Part shown: positions 42,652-53,626 of the stretch, piece after piece | Position numbering within the stretch: the stretch's first letter is position 1 | Layout of the letters: every line of letters starts with the position of its first letter | Origin: Luzula sylvatica | Lineage: Eukaryota > Streptophyta > Magnoliopsida > Poales > Juncaceae | NCBI GenBank assembly: GCA_946800325.1 | Contig: OX326958.1 | Span: forward strand, 22,642,414 to 22,706,413 | Length of the DNA stretch: 64,000 nt | Reading direction: 5' to 3' | Made by a program: the position numbers and the translations under genes | Notes under the pieces: generated by a model | Told to the model about the DNA's origin: nothing | The model's database searches: none | Seen by the model: only the letters and a program-made list of their open reading frames with translations

Positions 42652-43583
42652 TAGGGGTGTACACGAAATTCTCCAACCCGCCCAACCCGACCCGGACAGA
42701 CCCGTTTTTTGCGGGTTTCGAAGTTGTTGGGTCGGGTCCGGTTTGGAACTTTGACAAACCCGGATGTATGGGTTGGGTTACGGATTAGAAACTAAAAACC
42801 CGCATTAACCCAACCCGACCCGTATAATTCCAAATTTCCAAATAATTATTTAAGTTTTTAATATAAATTGTATGGTATACTACTTTTTCGTAAATTATAT
42901 TACTATAATTTATTTATTATTAATAATTTTCAATATTATGTAGTACCTTATCTTCTTTTCCCTTATATGAATATTATGTTTATCAAGTAATTAAAATTTC
43001 TCAAAATAAAATACAAAATTCTTAACTTAAATCATATATGACATGTTTTGTTTTATGTCAAAAATGAGTACTTTCATTTGATATTTTTTATTTTGTTTTA
43101 AAAGTAAGCTTTTTCTTTTGTTGTTATTTTGTGTTTACTTTAATAGTAAGGTTTTTTTATGTCTTTATGATATCACTATATCAATTTTGTCATATAATAT
43201 ATAATTAGTTCGAACTTTGAAAATTTTCTATATAATCTGTGTTTTATATTTATTGTCGGAAAATACGACATAAATATAATGAGATGTTGATTATGCATGT
43301 TTAATTTTGATTTGCGTATTTGTAAAATATTTTTCGATGATTTAATTAAAAATATAATTTTTTTGCATACATTTTGTGAACATATGAACATATATATAGT
43401 ATATGTATTTACGAAAAAAAACCCGGCTAACCCGCCCAACCCGCCCAACCCGGTTAAGATGGGTTTGAAATTTTTTATAGGTATCATGGGTTGGGTTGGG
43501 TTGGAAAAATGAAAACCCGTTGTAGTTGGGTTGGGTTACAATTTAGATATAAACCCGTCCAACCCGGTCCATGTACACCCCTA
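42652..43583. mobile_element. hAT-like MITE in direct-repeat copy 2
   Basis: 932 bp with ends TAGGGGTGTACA / TGTACACCCCTA. TSD GTGGTTTT (42644-42651) and ATGGTTTT (43584-43591), 7 of 8 identical; copy 1 of the host repeat has the empty site at about 39310. Sub-terminal regions are rich in AACCCGCCCAACCCG; the centre is AT-rich. Same end type as 33374-33877 but a different interior. Confidence 0.92.
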
Positions 43584-44514
43584 ATGGTTTTCATGATGAA
43601 GTCAAACTTATGTCATCATGTTAATCGGGGGTGCAAATTAATTGTATTTTTATACAAATTAATTCTACTACTCCCCCAAAATATGATATAAATATTTATT
43701 TATTTTTTGTAAAACTTTCATGTGAATTTTTTAAAAAAATAATAAAGATGTAAGGTATTAATATACCACATGCGAATAATTCTTTAAGCTTATAAAACAT
43801 ATTTATTAAAATGATAAACATGAAAGATAAAAATGTATCTAACACAAATAACTTATTGAACTTGTAAAATGCATTTATAATATATTATTATTTTAATATA
43901 TGGAAATATACATATATTGTACGATATTATATAATTTCCAATTATGTTGTTTAGTTACAACAAATATTAGTTTTTAATCGTTTTGTGTTAGCGTTATGGG
44001 TAATCCTTACAAGACGATTTTGATCACACTTATAAATATTTAATGTAATATCATGTACAAATTAATTATATTTTTTTGTATAAAGTTATTTTTTTATTAG
44101 TATTAGATAATCAACGACATTCAAAACCTACTTAGTACATGTAGTATGGCTCGCTATTTCTAGGTTTGTTATTGGTTGAACTATGCTAACAACAATGATA
44201 TACTATAAACTAATTAATTCAAATATGCATTAATTTATAACTATGTTTAATTTATTTTGAATAATTTACGTTAATAAATTAATGTTTGGTTAATAAATAT
44301 AAACAAACTAACTACTTTTCAAATAAAACATATCTCATATATCTCAAATCCTTGATAACTACTTTTCAATAATCCTTTACATCAAACAATAGATTTCACT
44401 TTCCATTATCTAAATCTAGCACATCAAACAACACATGCAAGACAATGATGTCCTTCAAATATTTACTCTCATTTCACTTTCTCTAGAAAATACAAGAATC
44501 CTTCAAAGTGTAAT

Positions 44515-44702
44515 ATCTCAGCCATATCCTGGAAGTATCCCAGCTGTATTATGTCGTATCTTCTCGTATACGAAAAAAATAAATATACAAATACGCCACG
44601 TCGTGTATCCAATACGTATCCTAGTCGTATCGCACCCGTATCCGAATCGGATACGTGTATCCTCATGATACTTCTGCATTTTTTATTTATCCACGTAACA
44701 TA
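44515..44702. mobile_element. Degenerate CTATGTTGC-type MITE
   Basis: CGTATCC / GTATACG units at 44550-44670 and a right end CCACGTAACATAG resemble the family at 36862 and 37540. AR1 (CGCATGATCC...) begins directly after. The left terminus is not recognisable. Confidence 0.5.
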
Positions 44703-45715
44703 GCGCATGATCCATCTAAACATTTTGTATTTGGTGAGAAACACATAATTTATTTTGAAAAATTATACTTATCCCTTCTATATCTCCTCAATGTATTAAT
44801 GTGTTGAAAATATATAACAAATATATTAAATTTTAAATTAGCTGGCAAACTGTATTTATTAGGTGGTAAACCAAACTAATTAGGTGGTAAATCAAATTAT
44901 TACAAAATAATTTGTTTTATTTAATATTTTTATTATATTTAATTTAACACGTGATAAGTTATATTTATTTAAACAAATTTTTATTATTTTATTTTCAATA
45001 TTTTTAAAAAAAATATATTTTCATTTCCATTTTCTAATTTTTGCGAAATTATTATCTTCATTTTCATTATTATATATTTTTTATTTTTTACGATGGTTTT
45101 ATTCGTGTGTATTCGTTTAACACATGTTAAATGATATATTAATTTAGTTCAATAACTTTTTTTTCCAGATTATAGATTTAAATTTTATTAATTACAGATG
45201 GTGGTAAACAAAGTTATTAAAAATATTAAATAAATTAATAATGTGTGAAAAGATTGATCTTTTTTTACTTTTTTTTCTTATATATGATGAAAAAAATTAA
45301 ATATTCATGATTTATCACTATCATTATTGTATTCGCCAACACATCAATCGATCTAGGAAATTTTAAGGACGACATGCATCACATTTCTAAAATTTTATGT
45401 TTCTAATATTTAATTTATATCAATATCACTATCCTTAAGCAAGCAGGTCATTTAGCTTGCTCCCAAATTTCACGACTAGACCTTCTATATATTCGAGTTA
45501 ACATATTTAATTGACGTGATAATTAATAAAATGAAAAGAAGTGATAATTAATAAAATGAAAAGAAGAATTTCATGTGTATCTCTACTTACCATCTAAATA
45601 ACAAATTTATCCTTCTAGAATTACTAATAACATATATATCCTCCCTAAATTCATTTTGTATCAAATATATCGATAACTAAGTACTAACATTTCATGTTAA
45701 CAGAGAACATGTGAT
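44703..45715. repeat. AR1 fragment followed by AT-rich DNA
   Basis: 44703-44755 is the AR1 block CGCATGATCCATCTAAACAT / TTTGGTGAGAAACACA. The remainder is AT-rich, with a tandem duplication of TGATAATTAATAAAATGAAA at about 45515-45560. No gene. Confidence 0.6.
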
Positions 45716-46209
45716 TTTACAATTATACCCCCTCCCTTCTCACACGGTCCTTCTCCTTCTAAACTCCTACTTAAGATATCTCTCTTTCGTATCCATCATC
45801 CTACTAAGCTCCCGCCTCCGTATTTCTCTCTTTCACGATGTCTCCCTCTGTCAATATCCATGTGCCTGTCTGCAATTCTGCAAGGTTCCATCTCTCACGA
45901 TTTCTCCGTCTCTTTCGTGATATTCTGCCAAGTCATATTGCCGAGATAGAAGAGGCCAGCGCCAGCGGAAAAGAAAGCTATTGATTTGGATGTACCATCC
46001 CTAAGCGAGGCGAGTAAAGAAAAAAGAAAACGAGAAGATATACGGCCATACGGGTGAGTTTCATGTAGCTCCAGGGACGAAACCAGGACGGAATAATATG
46101 GGGGCCGGAAGGATAGGGGGGGACTGAAAACGGATAATTCAATACAATTTTTGACTTATAAATTATAATAACATATACAATTTTTTTATATATACATGTT
46201 TGTGTAATT
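45716..46209. other. CT-rich stretch, no gene recognised
   Basis: 45720-45910 is unusually C/T-rich, like a plant gene leader, and 45930-46080 is GA-rich. The overlapping 69-codon frame has no recognisable domain. Confidence 0.35.
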
Positions 46210-46224
46210 TCATGGGGAGGAATT

Positions 46225-47014
46225 TTTTTTTTTTTTTTTAAGGAAAAAAGGCCTCACGGCCTTAAATTTCATTTAATTGAAACATTTAATTACATGTACG
46301 GATTGCATTCATCGTGAATGATGAATACACTATTTTTCACTCTACTACTTTTGTAAACTTCTAGTCTAACCTAATCTATTGTATTATTTTTCTCCACTGC
46401 GATTTGTATGCTAATATTTCTCTTTCTAAATTGCCTAGTCTCAATGATTCCTCTCTAAATATTATCTTATTTCTATTTGTCCAAATTCCCCAGCAATAAC
46501 TCCACCATTTTAAGTCCCATTCTTGTATGCATTCTTTGCGCATTTTCAGCCTTCTTGCCCATCATCCATGCGTGCTTATGGATACCTGATTTGGTTGTGT
46601 TATTGTAATGTCGAATCCCATCTTGTTTCTTAGCGCTGTCGTAGCGGTGCATGTGAGGAATAGATGATTTGTCGTCTCGATCGTGTTGCTACACATTACA
46701 CACCTCGTTCCTGCCGGCCAGTTTCGTTTAGCCATATTTTCCTGAGTGAGTAGTTTGTCGTGGAGGAGAAGCCAAGCAAACGTTTTAATCTTCTCCGGTA
46801 TCTTCATTTGCCACACTGTCTTGCCGTAATCCATTTTTATACCCGAGTTGGCCATTATTTTGTATGCGGAATTGGTTGAGAAAGAGCCATCCGCAGTCCA
46901 TCGCCATTTTAGCACGTCGTCTTGTTGTTTGAGATCGATTGATTGCAGGTTGTTTTGGAGTTCTATTAGTTCTATCTCTGCCGTGTTTGAGAGGTCTCGG
47001 CCCCATGTTAATTC
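46225..47014 (-). mobile_element. 5'-truncated LINE with 15-bp TSD
   Basis: Minus-strand L1-type LINE remnant with an A tail at its low end (T run from about 46225) and exact 15-base duplications TCATGGGGAGGAATT at 46210-46224 and 47015-47029. It holds only the 3' part of ORF2 and the 3' untranslated region. Confidence 0.93.
46562..46915 (-). pseudogene. LINE ORF2 C-terminal fragment (zf-RVT)
   Basis: Encodes WRWTADGSFSTNSAYKIM, then KIPEKIKTFAWLLLHDKLLT and CVMCSNTIETTNHLFLTC, the zinc-binding reverse-transcriptase-associated region (zf-RVT) at the end of plant LINE ORF2: C-x2-C-x8-H-x4-C. It is homologous to the end of the complete ORF2 at 56456-59791, but clearly a different LINE family. 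Coding may continue upstream to about 47010, where the insertion is cut. Confidence 0.9.
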
Positions 47015-47032
47015 TCATGGGGAGGAATTGAG

Positions 47033-47061
47033 CCCCCCCCCCCCCCCCCCCCCCCCCCCCC
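47033..47061. repeat. 29-base C run
   Basis: Uninterrupted C run starting three bases after the right LINE TSD. Long C homopolymers are rare in plant DNA, and this may partly be an assembly artefact. Confidence 0.9.
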
Positions 47062-47759
47062 GTTCCGTCCTTGTGTACCTCTATGTATATTTTCGCATGA
47101 AAGGTATCTTTATCATTTACGGATTTTATTTATTAAGTAATTTGTGGTTAATTAGGCATAATTATGTTGAATTAAGGTTGCTCGGGACTAAATAGGATAT
47201 ATTTAAGCTTAATTAGTGGCAATTTGTGAAGAACTATGGTTAATGAAGAATGAATGGTCTTCAATTTGAAATAAATTAGTGACAGTACTGATTGATGAGT
47301 GGTAATTTTTCTCTTGTTTCTTTATTGTTGCCCAAATATATTATACTCTCGTTCCTCGATTTATAATTATGCACATTATAATAGTAATAGTTGTAGTTTC
47401 TATCAATGTATTTTTGCAATTTGGTTGCATTGCGTTCCCAATTTCATTCAACTCCTTCTAATCTTCAGTTAAGGTTAGATACGATGCATTAACAACCGAT
47501 TCATTCGATTATTCACTTCACTCCTTTTGGTATGAATTTCGAGCGATTCAAGAGAAGCTTCAAGAGGCAGAGGAATGTACATCAGGTTGAATCATGAACA
47601 AATCGATTATTTGGATGATTGCATCATCAATTCATTATTTATGAGAATAATAATTTTTTTCCGAATATCATCAAAATATCTAGGTCAGTAGGCTCAGTAC
47701 ATTGTTGTTTATAATAACAGGCATGCATAAATCACTATTTTGTTATTGTTATTAAATCA
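47062..47759. other. Unassigned AT-rich DNA
   Basis: No coding signal or terminal repeats seen. Confidence 0.5.
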
Positions 47760-48816
47760 AAAATAAAAATGAGAAAAACCGTAATGCATCGTAATTAATA
47801 TCTGTAGGAGTCAAATTTAAAGTTTGATGCAAAATGAAAAAAGTGTAATTTCATCAAGTTGTTTTTTTTAAAGCATCTCTCTTTGGAGACTTTTTTTTTT
47901 ACAGTATACAATGAAAAATATCATCACATTATGAAAATATCATGCACTTGATGCATAATAAGTATAGCATGGTGACTAATTGCTTTGTTTTATTTGGTAT
48001 AAGAGTTGAAATAATAAATAATATTTGAAACATTATATAAATATAAAAAGTAATAATAAATAATATTTGAAAAAAAATATATAAATAAAAGACTATGTAA
48101 ATATAAAAATATATATATTGGATATTATATATAATTTCGGACATTTATATAGTAGTTTTTTTATATATATATCATTACGATATACAATATTCTAAATCAT
48201 GATTATCTCACTACAGTTCATAATTTTTTTTCTTTATCAAGATAATAATCTATAAAATAATATTGTTATTTATCTTTTTGCTAGAGAAGGAATATTTACT
48301 TTTAATATTTACAATATTTAAATGAAACATAATATTTAATTTAATATAGTTGTTTTATAATAATATTATTTTGGGTACAATATGGATTTATCATGGGTCA
48401 TAATATTTGGGAAATCTGCTTTATTTGCAATTACCAATAACGAAAAAATAGCCAAGTCTGTATGTGTGTTATTCTCGAGGGTCTGTTTTGCATTCGGATT
48501 GCGGCTTGTGTTCGACGCGTCTATGACAAAAATACAATCGTGACAAGTTTAGTTCTTTCGTTTCCGTTATTTCCTTGTTTTTCAGCTATTGCATCTTACA
48601 AAAAAAAATATAAAACACAAAAAAAGTTATTTATTTTTTCTTGATTCTAACATTTATGTAATGATTTGCTTGTGAATTACTAAATTTATTGTGTAAATGG
48701 TAAATAACATACCACATATTTGTTTTGATTTCTTCCAATGACTCAATAAGAACAAATGCATATTGTTCTAATCATTTGACATGCAATATGCAAGAGAAAA
48801 GAATCACTTTTATTGA
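47760..48816. repeat. AR1 copy B, left part
   Basis: 47762-48200 is closely similar to 62900-63380 (CATCTCTCTTTGGAGACTTT, AATAAGTATAGCAT, TTGTTTTATTTGGTATAAGA). 48160-48800 matches copy A. Confidence 0.8.
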
Positions 48817-49171
48817 AGAGACGATATCGTGCCGAACCAAAATCACTTGATTCTAATCATCTGGTATCACTGTCTAAATACGAACTGTCGAGTAGTTTAT
48901 GTAGCTATCATAGAGACGATATCGTGCCGAACCAAAATCACTTGATTCGTAATGGATTTTACTGAGCTGCCGAAGCTATGGACTTCGATGAAAAATTTAG
49001 AAATGTAATGTATAGTTGTCTGTGAACTCTTTGGCTGTGCTGCGACAAGATATGTTAGTACATCTGCAAAATATTTTGTTATTTTTTTTTATTCGCTACA
49101 AGCAAATTTTCATCCACAATATACTCATCCGGAAAGAGAAGACCCGCGCAATAGCGCGGGTAAAACGCTAG
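48817..49171 (+). mobile_element. Helitron-3 (short, non-autonomous)
   Basis: 3' end: hairpin CCCGCGCAATAGCGCGGG (49143-49160), then TAAAACG and CTAG (49168-49171) followed by T. AR1 resumes at 49172 (TATAAGAAAATGCACTTGGC) exactly as in the empty copy C. The 5' end is uncertain. A 37-base direct repeat (48817-48853, 48912-48948) starting AGAGACGATATCGTGCCGAA lies at the left. No gene. Confidence 0.72.
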
Positions 49172-49972
49172 TATAAGAAAATGCACTTGGCATGATTCAT
49201 ATGAACCCTATATATTCGGTGAGAAACACAAAATGTACGTTTAGGATGTGCATTTATGCAAGGAGGCTATTCACATTGTCCCAAAATTCACGAATACATG
49301 GTCTATATTCTAAATAACACCTTTAATTACTATGAAAATTAACAAGGACATATAATTAATTAATACATAATATATAGTTAACATTTTTTTATTTTAATAA
49401 TTCCTAATTAATATTAAGAAATTGTTAATTATTATGTTAATGAAAATTATTAATTAGAATGTAGAAGATGTGAAGATGAAATCTGGGGGTAAAAGTAAAA
49501 TTTCTCCGAAACAACAAATGCATGATATATAAGAATCGAAGACGTGCACACTATTATAAATTTTAAAGTAAACAAAATGCGTATATAGTATATACTGTTA
49601 TGAAATTGGAATATATGGCTCCTATAATATCGTACAAGTATGTATAAATTTAAAAAGAATTATATTATTGTTATAAATAAAAAATAATAAAATGACAAAA
49701 ATATTAGTGAGTAATATTATAGTGTTGTTATTATCATATTACATAGTTTATGTTTAGGTATTTAAATGAGCAAATTTTAAAAACGAATATATATTAATAT
49801 GGAACTTAAAATAAAACAAAAATTCAAACACATTTATCTTCGAAGAAGAAAACTTTACGGATTTTTTAAAAGAGAACAAAAGGAAAGGACAAATATTGTT
49901 TTTTCTTATTATGTAAAAATATTATTTAATCTTTATTGTATGGAAGAGAGATATCACGTGCGATCGTTAAGA
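49172..49972. repeat. AR1 copy B, middle part
   Basis: Very similar to copy C (35920-36330) and then to copy A (27660-27975), ending TGGAAGAGAGATATCACG, where Copia-4 begins. The 84-codon frame at 49799 spans this junction and is not a gene. Confidence 0.8.
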
Positions 49973-52900
49973 GGGAATTCAGAGTTGAGGTTAGAAATGA
50001 GACTGGAAATCTCACTATTATTGTTACCGGTTATGAGGATATCGTCTACATAGACAAGTATCCATAGAATACTACCTTTTACTGAACGAATGAATAGTGA
50101 GGGGTCAGAAGAAGATGATCTGAAACCATGGCGAATGAGAGAGTCTCGGAGCTTGGTGAACCAGGCTCTTGGAGCCTGTTTGAGTCCATATATGGCTTTG
50201 TTAAGTTTGCATACATGGTGAGGAAGATCGAGATGATGAAACCCTGGAGGTTGAAGCATGTAAACATCACCTTCTATATGACCATGAAGGAAGGCATTGT
50301 TTATGTCGATTTGCTTGATTGGCCAGCGGTTAGAAATAGCTAGAGAAAGAATTAACCTGATAGTTGTGGGTTTGATCACCGGACTAAAAGTTTCATCAAA
50401 GTCAACTCCTTCTTCTTGAGTGAAACCCTTGGCAACTAGTCTGGCTTTGTGTCGTTCGATGGATCCATCACTTCGCCTTTTAACTTTAAAAACCCATTTG
50501 CATGGGATTATGTTCGTATTTGAAGGAGGAGGTGTGAGAGTCCACGTGTTATTAGCTAGGAGTGCATTTATTTCAGATGCCATGGCACTGCGCCAAACAG
50601 GATCTGTGTTGGCAGCTCGAAATGTTGTTGGTTCATCAGGAGAAAGTTCGGTAGAGAGAGCCACGAAATCTGGGAAGACTCGTGGATGTAGACTGTTTGT
50701 GTGAGATCGACGGATCATTGGATGAGATGGTTGAGGTGGTGTTGATGAGGAGTTGAGTAACTGAATTGGATGTGATGTAGATTGTGATGAGATCGATGGG
50801 TTTGGAGGAGGTAGTGATGTTGCAGAAGGTGTAGTGGTGGGGTTTGGATAAACATGAAGTGTCGATTGAAGCGGAAGATCTGTGGAAATGGGTGATGAGG
50901 AAGATGAGATAGTGGTGTTCTGGAATGGAAAGAATTGTTCATTAAACGTGACATGTCTACTGATGTACAATCTGTTGGAAGATGGATCGAGACAGCGATA
51001 TCCTTTGTGTTGATTGATGTACCCTAAAAATACACAAGAAATACTTCGAAATTGAAGTTTATTAGTGTTATAATCTCTGAGATTTGGGAAGCACTGACAG
51101 CCTAAGACTCGAAAGAAATTATAGTCAGGAATTTTATGGAATAGTTTCTGATATGGAGATTGATGAGGAGTAGTAAGTGTGGGAAGTCGATTGATTACAA
51201 ACACAACAGAATTGAAGATATCTGGCCAGTAAATCTGTGGAATAGAGGCATGAGACATGGAGGAGAGACTCAGATCAACAATGTGGCGGTGCTTTCTCTC
51301 AGCAACACCGTTTTGCTGAGGGGTATGAGGACATGATTTGATGTGATGAATTTGAGGATACTCTTTGGTGAGAAAGAAAAACTCGGAACCTCCATCACTA
51401 AGAACTCGTTTGATAGAAGATGAAAGAAGATTTTCAACGAGTGATTTAAATTTTGAGAAGGCTTGAGATACTTCATCTTTACTTTTGAGAAAATAAATCC
51501 AAGAAAAACAAGAGTAATCATCAATGAAATTCACATAGTATCGAGTACCATTCAATGAAGTGGAGGGACTAGGACCCCAAACATCTGTGTGAATTAAATC
51601 AAGTGGTGATTTGGACACAAACTGATTTGCATTAAAAGAAAGATTATGATGTTTTCCCATACAGCAATCAGAACAAAACTGAAAATTATTGGAAGAAGAT
51701 CTAATTTGTTTATTTCGAGCTAGAAACAGTAAAACATGAGAAGAGGCATGACAGAGCCTGTTGTGCCAAAGATTGATGGATGACACGTCAGCATGAAAAA
51801 CAGACGGAGGAGGGACGACTCGCAGTTTGTACAGACCATCACTTAGAGGAACTCGAAGGAGGATGTGCTTGCTCTGAGAATCCTTCACAAAACAAGAGTC
51901 AGCATGAAATTCGAAGAAAACATTATTATCAGATGCAAATTTTGAGATACTGATTAAGTTTCGAGTCATACTAGGAACATGCAACACAGATTTTAAATTT
52001 AGAGGTTTAGAAGAATTATGAGTAGGAAAAGAGAAAGAACCGAGATTGAGAATTTTCAGACCTGAGCCATCACCAACTTGAACCATATCTTGCCCAGTGT
52101 ATGGAGAGAAGGTGTGAAGATTGTTGATGTCGTTGGTGATGTGATGTGTAGCACCGGTATCCAAGAACCACTCGTGAGGAGGAGTTATGTAGGGGTTCGG
52201 AGTTGATGACACATTGTGACAGGTTGTCGAATATGCAGCGGGTGATTGATTCTGTGATGAGGCTTGTTGCTGAGGTATGTATTGAGTTGAGAATGGAGTT
52301 GAGATTGTGTGATGAAATTGAGGTTGGATCTGAGGATAGAACCCAGTGAAGTAGGCTGAAGGATTTAGATTTGGGTTAAACGATGGCCTAGGTGGAAAAC
52401 CGTTTTTGTAATAGCAACGATCTGGTGTATGATTAGTTCTGTGGCAGATGGTACATGGCGGAAATTTTCCCCTTCCTCTTCCTTGTGGTCGTGGACCTCT
52501 GAAGTTGATGAAAGGAGGGTATCTTGGTTGAGAGTATGAGGTGTTTGTTGGATTCTGGTTAGGATTGGTGGATTGAGAAGAGTTTGTATGTGCAATCAAG
52601 GCTAAACTCGCAGATGTATCTTCTTTTTGTTGATTCAGAAGTGATTCAAACTCAAGAATCATTGATTGCAAGTCATCAAACTTCACCGGTTCAGATCTAT
52701 TGGAGATAGTGCACGATATAGGATTGAATTCAGGTCCCAGACCTTGAATTGTATAGATTAGCAACTCTCGATCACTCAAGACATCTCCAATTGATCCAAG
52801 TAGATCAGCTAAAGATTTGATCTTTTGGAGATATTCTGAGCAAGATAAGGTGTTCTTCTTGGTGTTGTGCAGTTGTTTCCTCAGATCGATTACTCTTGAT

Positions 52901-53256
52901 AAAGAAGGAGAAGAGTAAATTCTTTGAAGAGTGTTCCATACCTCAAATGAAGATCTGCTGGTAGCAACTCGAGTGAGTACTCTCTCCGTCAGTGATGAAA
53001 ACAGGAACGCCATTATTAGCTGGTCCTGACAGTTCCATGAGAGGTAGAGTGGATTTGGATCGGATTTGGTGATTCCATCTAATACTGATGTGGTGATAGG
53101 AGATGGAGGTTGAATCGAGTGATCAAGAAAGTGAAAGAGATTGTGGCCTCGAATCACAGGAATAACTTGCGATTGCCACAGTATCCAGTTCGATTCATCT
53201 AGCTTGATTTGAATCGTCTGAGTGAAGGCGATAGGTTTATCAGCTAGATTTGCCAT
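49954..53256 (-). pseudogene. Copia-4 gag-pol, truncated in reverse transcriptase
   Basis: 1,100 codons open from the ATG at 53256. Gag (IKLDESNWILWQSQVIPVIR ...), zinc knuckle C268-x2-C-x4-H-x4-C, protease (WFLDTGATHHI), gag-pre-integrase (LWHNRLCHASSHV), integrase core (LIHTDVWGPSP, VLSDGGSEFFF, NGVAERKHRHIVDL), a P/S/T-rich linker and reverse transcriptase up to YVDD (Y1069). Homology ends about 24 residues later at SEFPLND; the last codons and the stop are flanking DNA. The long open frame despite the missing RNase H suggests truncation at or soon after insertion. Same general type as Copia-3 (GATHHI protease), different from Copia-1 and -2 (GCGTHIC). Confidence 0.93.
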
Positions 53257-53333
53257 TTCCAGGTTTAAAGATTCAATCTTTTTTCGAATTTGAGTATTTT
53301 GATCAGTAGAGTAGCGAGCATGAGCTCAATTTT

Positions 53334-53345
53334 GCTCTAATACCA
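53334..53345 (-). promoter_or_regulatory. Primer-binding site of Copia-4
   Basis: Minus strand TGGTATTAGAGC: one change from the canonical tRNA-Met complement, directly next to the LTR end (...ACTTTCA at 53346). Confidence 0.85.
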
Positions 53346-53615
53346 TGAAAGTTATCGTAATTGAGAGAGAAAGAATTGTATTGAACTATTTCTTTTATTA
53401 TTTCTTTGAAGATCTACAGTACTCTATTTATACTATACATGAACGGCTAAGATTTTAATCACACAGACAACTACAATTCTATCATTACACTGATCATTTG
53501 TGACCCCGTATTGTCTGATAGTGTGACTAGGATAAAGCCGTTATGATCTAGAACAAGCTCACTCCATTTGCTGAGAAACCGGATATCTCCAGTGCTCGAT
53601 GTTTACTCACTAACA
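53346..53615 (-). repeat. LTR of Copia-4 (outer edge approximate)
   Basis: Ends TTTCA at 53346 on the minus strand. TATA box TATAAATAG at about 53421-53429. The outer edge is set by the return of AR1 similarity near 53627; no partner LTR exists to check it. Confidence 0.65.
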
Positions 53616-53626
53616 AAGGAAGATTT

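Larger units (their letters stand above)
42285..44206. repeat. 0.9-kb direct repeat, copy 2 (with two insertions)
   Basis: Second copy of 39028-39912. It differs mainly by about 83 extra bases at about 42491-42573 holding a tRNA-like sequence, and by a 932-bp MITE with its TSD at 42652-43583. Outside those, long stretches such as 43740-44200 and 39450-39910 are nearly identical. Confidence 0.9.
49973..53615 (-). mobile_element. Copia-4: 3'-truncated Copia element
   Basis: Minus strand. Primer site (53334-53345, one mismatch to the tRNA-Met site), LTR on the far side (53346 to about 53615), short leader, gag-pol open as far as reverse transcriptase. At about 49973 coding homology stops and AR1 sequence begins, so RNase H and the 3' LTR are missing. 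AR1 resumes at about 53627 where copy A continues (28030), so insertion and truncation happened inside AR1. Confidence 0.88.

Noticed and set aside
43176..43512. Frames within the 42.6-kb MITE
   Set aside because: They cross AT-rich drift and the AACCCGCCC sub-terminal repeats; no domain.
39028..44206. Direct repeats as LTRs of a TRIM or LARD element
   Set aside because: The repeats do not start TG or end CA, no primer site or purine tract is next to them, and no common TSD was found.
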